DNA of 64,000 nt from DATHZQ01 sp965216945. Lineage in GTDB: Bacteria; Actinomycetota; Acidimicrobiia; Spongiisociales; UBA5794. Each line of letters starts with the position of its first letter. The stretch's first letter is position 1. This document shows, piece after piece, positions 58,873 through 64,000 of this stretch. Where the stretch lies: positions 1,054,001 through 1,118,000 of the forward strand of contig CBDCGU010000003.1 of assembly GCA_965216945.1 (NCBI GenBank), written 5' to 3'. The position numbers and the translations under genes are program-made. A model generated the notes under the pieces. That model did not search any database. It saw only the letters and a program-made list of their open reading frames with translations, and was not told the DNA's origin.

Positions 58873-59175
58873 TCAACCGTCGTCGACACTGAGCGCGATC
58901 CAGGTCCCGTCTTCGAGCACCTCGTACTCGACCACGATGGACTGACCGCTACGCAGGTGATCCCGCAGATGCCCGATGGCGGCTCCATCGTGAAACGTGA
59001 TGCCGGGGGCCGGAGTGAGCTGCTGATCGGTGCCATTCGGCAACCGGAGCACGAATCGCTCCACAGTGGTGATGTCGCCGGTGACGTCGACGACGACGCC
59101 TGCAACGGTGTCGGTGCCCCCGCCGCACGCGGTCAGCACGAACACGACCAGCACCGTGGCGGCGTTCCGCCACAT
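58873..59175 (-). CDS. Small lipoprotein at the end of the cytochrome oxidase operon
   Basis: A 100-residue protein with a signal peptide and lipobox (VLVVFVLTAC, Cys about 17), then a compact beta-rich domain (TDTVAGVVVDVTGDITTVER, VEYEVLEDGTWIALSV). It resembles small OB-fold or CcmE-like domains in pattern only; no heme-binding His motif is seen. It starts 6-8 bases after the ctaG stop, so it is probably co-transcribed. The ATG at 59175 is preferred over GTG 59181, which overlaps the ctaG stop. A role in oxidase assembly is only inferred from position. Confidence 0.65.
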   Translation of the reverse strand: MWRNAATVLVVFVLTACGGGTDTVAGVVVDVTGDITTVERFVLRLPNGTDQQLTPAPGITFHDGAAIGHLRDHLRSGQSIVVEYEVLEDGTWIALSVDDG

Positions 59176-59180
59176 CGGCA

Positions 59181-60005
59181 CTACACCTTCCGGACGGTGC
59201 GAATCGGTGTGCCGTACCGTTGCTCCTCGGCCCACCAGCTGAAGAACACCGCGGCGATGAACGCCCAGAGGATCATCCCGCCGCCCAGCTTCATGATGAG
59301 CCCCGCCACCACCTGATCGGTGTGTGCAGAGATCCCCCACAGCCGGGGGAGGGTCTCGTAGACGGGATACAGCGGCGAGTCTCCGAGCGTGAGGAACGAC
59401 GCCGGCACGGTCGGCACGAGCGACTGGAGGAACAGGTAGCCCATCTTCTGGAACGGGGTCAGCTGAGGCAGATCGGGAACCGGCCCAACCACCGGCCACC
59501 ACATCAGGATGGCCGTGACGAAGAGCAACGCATGGATGAGGAAGTGGACCGGCTCCGATCGCAACATCGCTTCGAGCACGCCGGGCACGTGGACGACGGC
59601 CAGCATCGTGTTGAACGCAACCAGCGCAAAGACCGGATGGGTGACGACCCGCATGGCAGGCAGGACGGGCCTGACGATCATGCGCACGAGCCACCACGGG
59701 GTGCCGTACAACAGCAGCGGCGGCGCCACCAGCGACAGCCCGAGATGCTCCACCATGTGGAAGATGAACAGGCTCGACTCGCCGAGGTCGTGCAGCGGGT
59801 AGCCGGAGACGATGAGGATCGCGGCAAGACCCGAGTAGTACAGGACCCGCTGGAACCGGGTCACCACCGGCTCTCCGCGAGGTGCATGCGTTGGCGCCAG
59901 ACGGCGGATCGCATACTCGTAGAAGACGGCGGCCGCCACCACCAGACCCACCACGTCGAGATGGAGGTGGAAGGGGACGACCTCCGAGAACGTGGCCGCC
60001 TGCAT
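59181..60005 (-). CDS. ctaG: Cytochrome c oxidase assembly protein, CtaG (caa3) type
   Basis: A 274-residue protein with about seven membrane helices of the caa3_CtaG family: HLHLDVVGLVVAAAVFYEYA, FIFHMVEHLGLSLVAPPLLL, HPVFALVAFNTMLAVVHVPG, HFLIHALLFVTAILMWWPVV and DQVVAGLIMKLGGG with conserved His residues that may bind copper. It aids formation of the CuB or caa3 oxidase complex. It lies 4 bases from the subunit IV gene stop and is part of the oxidase operon. The ATG at 60005 is the natural start. Confidence 0.9.
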   Translation of the reverse strand: MQAATFSEVVPFHLHLDVVGLVVAAAVFYEYAIRRLAPTHAPRGEPVVTRFQRVLYYSGLAAILIVSGYPLHDLGESSLFIFHMVEHLGLSLVAPPLLLYGTPWWLVRMIVRPVLPAMRVVTHPVFALVAFNTMLAVVHVPGVLEAMLRSEPVHFLIHALLFVTAILMWWPVVGPVPDLPQLTPFQKMGYLFLQSLVPTVPASFLTLGDSPLYPVYETLPRLWGISAHTDQVVAGLIMKLGGGMILWAFIAAVFFSWWAEEQRYGTPIRTVRKV

Positions 60006-60009
60006 CAGA

Positions 60010-60294
60010 TCAGAGGGCGTTGAACGTCAGCAGTACGACGACGAACAACGGGATCGAGCCGAACACCCCGATGAGGAACAGGGTCTTGAACAGCGGCTTG
60101 TCGTACTTGAGGTGCATGAAGTAGCCGACCACGATGGCGAACTTGAGCGCACCGAGCAGGAGCAATGCCGGCACCCGGATCGAATCAAAGGCCTCGATGC
60201 TGGGGATGGCGACCTCGACCGCCGTCACCACGGCGAGGATGAGGGCGATGAGCCAGTATTGCCGTGCGGTTGGATGTGCAACGGTCTCGGACAC
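60010..60294 (-). CDS. ctaF: Cytochrome c oxidase subunit IV
   Basis: A 94-residue protein with three membrane helices: YWLIALILAVVTAVEVAIPS, PALLLLGALKFAIVVGYFMH and TLFLIGVFGSIPLFVVVLLT. The segment KFAIVVGYFMHLKYD is the signature of the prokaryotic subunit IV (CtaF/CyoD-like) family, which stabilises the CuB centre. The GTG at 60294 has AGG 7 bases upstream; GTG 60300 overlaps the ctaE stop and would add two residues. Confidence 0.88.
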   Translation of the reverse strand: MSETVAHPTARQYWLIALILAVVTAVEVAIPSIEAFDSIRVPALLLLGALKFAIVVGYFMHLKYDKPLFKTLFLIGVFGSIPLFVVVLLTFNAL

Positions 60295-60296
60295 GG

Positions 60297-60905
60297 TCAC
60301 ACCTGCAGCAGATAGACGACGGTGAAGATCACGATCCACACGATATCGACGAAGTGCCAGTAGAGACCGACCAGCTCCACGTTCAGACCGTGCTCGTTGC
60401 TGAGACGGCCACCGAGCGACAGCATGAACATCGCCGCCAGCATCATCACACCGATGGCGACGTGGGCTCCATGGAAGCCCGTGAGCATGTAGAACGACGA
60501 CGAGAACGGGCTCGTCCCGAGCTTGAGACCCTCGTGAACGAACTCGGTGAACTCGAAGATCTGCCCCGACAGGAAGATCGCACCCAGCAGAGCGGTTGCC
60601 GCCAGCCAGACCCGCCCCTGCCGGCTGTCCTTGCGCTCGAAAGCGTTGTGGGCAAGCACCATCGTCAGCGAGCTCATCAGCAGGACGAAGGACGACGCCG
60701 ACGTGAACGCGATGTTGAAGATCTCCGACCCGGGGCCGTCCTCCGTCGTGTTCCGGAAGAGCAAGAACGTGGCGATCATCGAACCGAAGAACAGGCACTC
60801 CGACCCGAGGAAGACCCACATCGCAGCCTTGCGGGTGCGATGGACGTCGTGCTCGCCTTCGTGGTGGCCGGCCAGGGCAGGGTCCGGTGCCGTGTGCGTC
60901 GCCAT
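60297..60905 (-). CDS. ctaE: Cytochrome c oxidase subunit III
   Basis: A 202-residue protein of the short subunit III type with five helices: KAAMWVFLGSECLFFGSMIA, IAFTSASSFVLLMSSLTMVL, LGAIFLSGQIFEFTEFVHEG, GFHGAHVAIGVMMLAAMFML and LYWHFVDIVWIVIFTVVYLL. The E in GSECLFF and the FHGAH and WHFVDIVW motifs are conserved. The ATG at 60905 shares its A with the ctaD stop (TGATG). Confidence 0.94.
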   Translation of the reverse strand: MATHTAPDPALAGHHEGEHDVHRTRKAAMWVFLGSECLFFGSMIATFLLFRNTTEDGPGSEIFNIAFTSASSFVLLMSSLTMVLAHNAFERKDSRQGRVWLAATALLGAIFLSGQIFEFTEFVHEGLKLGTSPFSSSFYMLTGFHGAHVAIGVMMLAAMFMLSLGGRLSNEHGLNVELVGLYWHFVDIVWIVIFTVVYLLQV

Positions 60906-62794
60906 CAGTGCTCGTCTCTCGTGACGGGCTCCAGCGACCAGCCGAAGAGACCCCACAGCGTGATCATCCCGCCGACCGCAATCGCCGCCCAACCCCAGGA
61001 CAGGTAGATGAGGCCATAGCCCGTGATGGCGATACCGAGGGACGTCAGCGCCGGGTAATACGAAGGCGACGGCAGGTGGATGTCGTGCGTCCCTTCGTGA
61101 TCAGGCGCACCTTCCGGCCCGGTTTCCACCAACGTGCCGCCGCTGACGGCGGGCATGGCGACGGCGCGGCCCTCCTCGTCCTCGGCGTACTTCTTGTGCC
61201 AGAAGTCGTCGAGCGACGTGACCACGGGAACCTCGTCGAAGTTGTGCACCGGGGGCGGTGACGGGATCGACCACTCGAGGGTGCGGCCGTCCCACGGGTC
61301 GTTCCCGGCAATGGCTCCTCGCTTCCGCGAGACGATGATGTTGTAGGCGAACACCAGGATCGACACCGCGATCGTGAAGGCGCCGATGGTCGACATCAGA
61401 TTCCAGAAGTCCCAGCCGAGCCCCTCGCCGTAGCGGTAGGTCCGGCGTGGCATTCCGTTCAGGCCGAGGATGTGCTGAGGAGCAAAGGTCAAGTTGAACC
61501 CGATCAGCATCAGCCAGAAGTGGATCTTCCCGATCCTCTCGTCCAGCATGCGTCCCGTCCACTTCCCGAACCAGTAGTAGACGCCGCCCACGTATCCGAA
61601 CACCGCACCACCGAAGAGGACATAGTGGAAATGGGCAACGACGTAGTAGGTGTCGTGCTGCTGGGTATCGGCAGGCACGATGGCATGCGTGACACCCGAC
61701 AGACCGCCGATGACAAACATCGCGATGAACCCGAGCGAGAACAGCATCGGCGTGTCGAAGCGTAAGCGGCCACCCCAGGTCGTGCCGATCCAGTTGAAGA
61801 TCTTCACACCCGTTGGCACCGCGATGATCATCGTTGCAATGCCGAAGCCGGCCTCGGCGACGGTCCCCATGCCGGACGTGAACATGTGGTGCGACCACAC
61901 GCCAAACCCGACAAACCCGATCGCAACCCCGGAGAAGACCACGAATTCGTAACCGAACAGCGGCTTGCGACTGAACACGGGCAGGATCTCGGAGATGATG
62001 CCCATCGCCGGCAAGATCAGCACGTAGACCTCGGGATGTCCGAAGAGCCAGAAGAGGTGCTGCCACAGCAACGGGTCACCCCCCGCGGCCGCTTCGTAGA
62101 AGACCGTGCCGAAGTTGCGGTCGAGGAACAGCTGGAAGAGCCCGATGGCAACCGGCGGAAGGGAGAAGATCAGCAGGAAGGCCACCACCAACGCCATCCA
62201 GGCAAACACCGGCATGCGCAGCAATGACATACCGGGAGCCCGCATGGTGAACACCGTGGCGATGAAGTTGGCGGACGAGGCGATCGACGCCACCCCGAGC
62301 AACTGAAGCCCGATCACCCAGTAGTCCATGCGGACGACCTCGGGCAGCTGTGTCGCCAGGGGCGAGTAGCCGACCCACGCACCGTCCGGAGCGCCACCGA
62401 CGAAGAAGGATGTGTAGATCACGATCCCGGCGAAGAGGAAGAGCCAGTAGCTGAAGGCGTTCAGCCGTGGAAAGGCAACGTCACGAGCACCCAGCAGGAT
62501 CGGCAGGAAGTAGTTGGTGAAGGCGGCGGCGATGGGCATCACGACGAGGAACACCATGGTCAGCCCGTGCATCGTGAACAGCTGGTTGTACGCAGCAGCG
62601 CTCAGCACCTCGCCGTTCGGCTGGGCGAGCTGCCAGCGCACGAACAACGCTTCGAGACCGCCGACGATGAAGAAGACGAATGCGGTCACCGCATACAAGA
62701 GGCCGATGCGTTTGTGGTCGACCGTGGTGACCCAGGCCCACAGACCCTTCTCACCGGTCGACGGCTCCACGACCCGTTCCGTGGTCACCGCCAC
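60905..62794 (-). CDS. ctaD: Cytochrome c oxidase subunit I
   Basis: A 629-residue heme-copper oxidase subunit with 12 core helices and a C-terminal extension. Heme a and CuB ligands are seen in MHGLTMVFLVVMP, FWLFGHPEVYVLILPAMG (His-Pro-Glu-Val-Tyr with the His-Tyr cross-link), SHHMFTSGM and VAHFHYVLFGG. The K channel and D channel residues are in normal places, so this is a type A oxidase: it reduces O2 to water and pumps protons. It sits downstream of ctaC, with a 43-base gap. The ATG at 62794 follows a GGAGG-type site. Confidence 0.96.
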   Translation of the reverse strand: MAVTTERVVEPSTGEKGLWAWVTTVDHKRIGLLYAVTAFVFFIVGGLEALFVRWQLAQPNGEVLSAAAYNQLFTMHGLTMVFLVVMPIAAAFTNYFLPILLGARDVAFPRLNAFSYWLFLFAGIVIYTSFFVGGAPDGAWVGYSPLATQLPEVVRMDYWVIGLQLLGVASIASSANFIATVFTMRAPGMSLLRMPVFAWMALVVAFLLIFSLPPVAIGLFQLFLDRNFGTVFYEAAAGGDPLLWQHLFWLFGHPEVYVLILPAMGIISEILPVFSRKPLFGYEFVVFSGVAIGFVGFGVWSHHMFTSGMGTVAEAGFGIATMIIAVPTGVKIFNWIGTTWGGRLRFDTPMLFSLGFIAMFVIGGLSGVTHAIVPADTQQHDTYYVVAHFHYVLFGGAVFGYVGGVYYWFGKWTGRMLDERIGKIHFWLMLIGFNLTFAPQHILGLNGMPRRTYRYGEGLGWDFWNLMSTIGAFTIAVSILVFAYNIIVSRKRGAIAGNDPWDGRTLEWSIPSPPPVHNFDEVPVVTSLDDFWHKKYAEDEEGRAVAMPAVSGGTLVETGPEGAPDHEGTHDIHLPSPSYYPALTSLGIAITGYGLIYLSWGWAAIAVGGMITLWGLFGWSLEPVTRDEH

Positions 62795-62837
62795 GTCGGC
62801 CTCCCTCCGTGCGTCCAGATGGTCTCGTCCATCGCAC

Positions 62838-64000
62838 TCAATCCCATGACTCGAGCATCGCGATCAGATTGTCGATCTCGTCACCCGTCAGCCCGAACGA
62901 CGGCATGCCCAAGATACGACCGGATGGTATGTCGTTGCGATCGGGGTCCATCGGCTTCAGGTCGGAGGGGTTGTTGAGCCAGCGGCGCAAGTGATCGAGG
63001 GCCTCGGGGTTGGCCCACGGCGTGTCGAAGGTCGCACCTCCGAAGGTCTCCCGGCTGCCGAAGTGGGTGAGATTGGGCCCGAGCGACGAACGGAACTCGG
63101 CGTCGTCGAGCTGGATGAAGTTGTCGGGTCCGACCGTTTCCACCGTGCCGTCGGGCATCGCGACGGTGGCCTGGTGGCATGCCGTGCACACCAGATTGAA
63201 CGTGTCCCAACCGTCGGCAGCCCGCCCTTCGACCGGCACGGCAGCGGGCCGGAGCTGGTCCGCCGCCCAAGCGGCGAAACCCTCATCGTCGTGGACAAAG
63301 ACGCGAAGACGCATGTCGGCGTGGGCGAGGCCGCAGAACTCGGCGCACTGGCCGAGAATGACACCCTCACCAAAGCCGTTGTCCGTGAGGACCACGTCGC
63401 CGTCGGCCTCCAGCGTCAGCGTCGTTGCCAGGCCCGGCACGACGTCACGCTTCCCGTTGAGTGGCGGGATCCAGAAGCTGTGGATCACATCGGCCGACGT
63501 CATCGTGAGGTTCACCGGTGTCGCCGCTGGGATGTGGAGCTCGTTGGCCGTGATGAGCGCCCGCCCGTCCTCCGCGACGACGTCGGGGTAAACGAACTCC
63601 CACCACCATTGGTGTCCCGTCACCTCGATCTGCAGCACGTCCGGGCCCTGGGGGACCTCGCGCACGCTGAACAGCGTTTGGATCGTGGGAACAGCCAGAA
63701 CGGCGAGCAGTACCGCAGGGATGATGGTCCACACGATCTCGAGACGGGTGTTGCCGTGGATCTGCTTCGGCTCCCGGTCGTCGTTCTTGCGCTGCCGGAA
63801 GCGAATGAGGCTGACGAAGAAGGCGATCATCACGAGCACGAAGATGATCGTGGCGAGGATCAGCACCAGTTCCCAGAGACCGTCGATCTCCTCGGCGATG
63901 GGCCCCTGGGGCTCGAGCGACGACTGCGGCCCCGATCCCGAGCATGCCGACACCACCAAGAGGAGCACGACCAGCCCGAGGCGGCGAGTGACCCGGACGC
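62838..64000 (-). CDS. ctaC: Cytochrome c oxidase subunit II with fused cytochrome c (caa3 type), start beyond the window
   Basis: The visible part is about 387 residues. A lipobox (VVLLLVVSAC) ends the signal peptide, then two helices (LVLILATIIFVLVMIAFFVS and IIPAVLLAVLAVPTIQTLFS), the CuA domain (GHQWWWEF, DVIHSFWIPPL, GQCAEFCGLAHADMRL) and a C-terminal cytochrome c with CTACH and a distal Met in GMPSFGL. The fused heme makes this caa3 type, taking electrons from cytochrome c or from bc1. A GTG at 63968 is a possible start, but the frame continues upstream with RVTRR, as in a signal-peptide N-region, and no start codon occurs before the edge, so the true start is probably outside. Confidence 0.93.
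   Translation of the reverse strand, partial: VRVTRRLGLVVLLLVVSACSGSGPQSSLEPQGPIAEEIDGLWELVLILATIIFVLVMIAFFVSLIRFRQRKNDDREPKQIHGNTRLEIVWTIIPAVLLAVLAVPTIQTLFSVREVPQGPDVLQIEVTGHQWWWEFVYPDVVAEDGRALITANELHIPAATPVNLTMTSADVIHSFWIPPLNGKRDVVPGLATTLTLEADGDVVLTDNGFGEGVILGQCAEFCGLAHADMRLRVFVHDDEGFAAWAADQLRPAAVPVEGRAADGWDTFNLVCTACHQATVAMPDGTVETVGPDNFIQLDDAEFRSSLGPNLTHFGSRETFGGATFDTPWANPEALDHLRRWLNNPSDLKPMDPDRNDIPSGRILGMPSFGLTGDEIDNLIAMLESWD

Overview
This window looks like a chromosomal segment of a high-GC, free-living, aerobic actinobacterium, possibly an Acidimicrobiia-type lineage. That placement is inference from codon usage, a caa3 oxidase operon with CtaG, CoxL-type molybdenum hydroxylase genes and, most tellingly, many genes whose start codon sits 6-7 bases after a TANNNT -10 box and so are probably leaderless. 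I see no rRNA, tRNA, insertion sequence, CRISPR or prophage. Genes are dense, and many operon partners overlap by ATGA, GTGA or TGATG.

Region by region. 1-1034: a toxin-antitoxin pair cut by the left edge, then a small HAD-fold protein. 1120-6222: a LacI-controlled nucleoside or sugar uptake operon (binding protein, two permeases, nucleoside hydrolase, LacI regulator) with two operators lying on the promoter. 6296-16927: a run of single genes: haloalkane dehalogenase, cupin, two GNAT acetyltransferases, FlK-type thioesterase, frameshifted M20 peptidase, alkaline phosphatase, TrmH, DsbA-like protein and Lon. 16965-21282: an OmpR-type two-component system between genes for secreted proteins that share a small repeated domain. 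21421-32172: molybdenum hydroxylase subunits M, L and S, a cation efflux protein and CoxG, then (after a sulfotransferase and a phytase-like protein) the maturation genes moxR, coxE and a split xdhC. 32226-34296: a cytochrome c with a membrane partner, and an ECF sigma factor with a membrane partner. 34370-37833: a 5'-nucleotidase and the exonuclease VII genes xseA and xseB, coupled to a small membrane protein. 38165-46880: ClC chloride transporter, cysteine desulfurase-like enzyme, mannose-1-phosphate guanylyltransferase, LOG protein, MarR regulator and a HerA-like ATPase. 46927-52577: a second ECF sigma factor with a broken partner, a CBS protein, a SigA-like sigma factor and a DUF255 thioredoxin-fold protein. 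52657-57919: a three-gene envelope cluster with a pseudokinase-LCP fusion flanked by two proteins sharing an unrecognised C-terminal domain. 58114-64000: a membrane protein, then the cytochrome c oxidase operon ctaC-ctaD-ctaE-ctaF-ctaG plus a small lipoprotein, cut by the right edge.

The strongest candidates for something undescribed are the 52.7-57.9 kb envelope cluster and the 17.6-21.3 kb two-component locus, where a shared upstream motif and a shared domain tie the regulator to its flanking genes. Two genes carry apparent single-base frameshifts (near 10888 and 48240), which could be real decay or assembly error.
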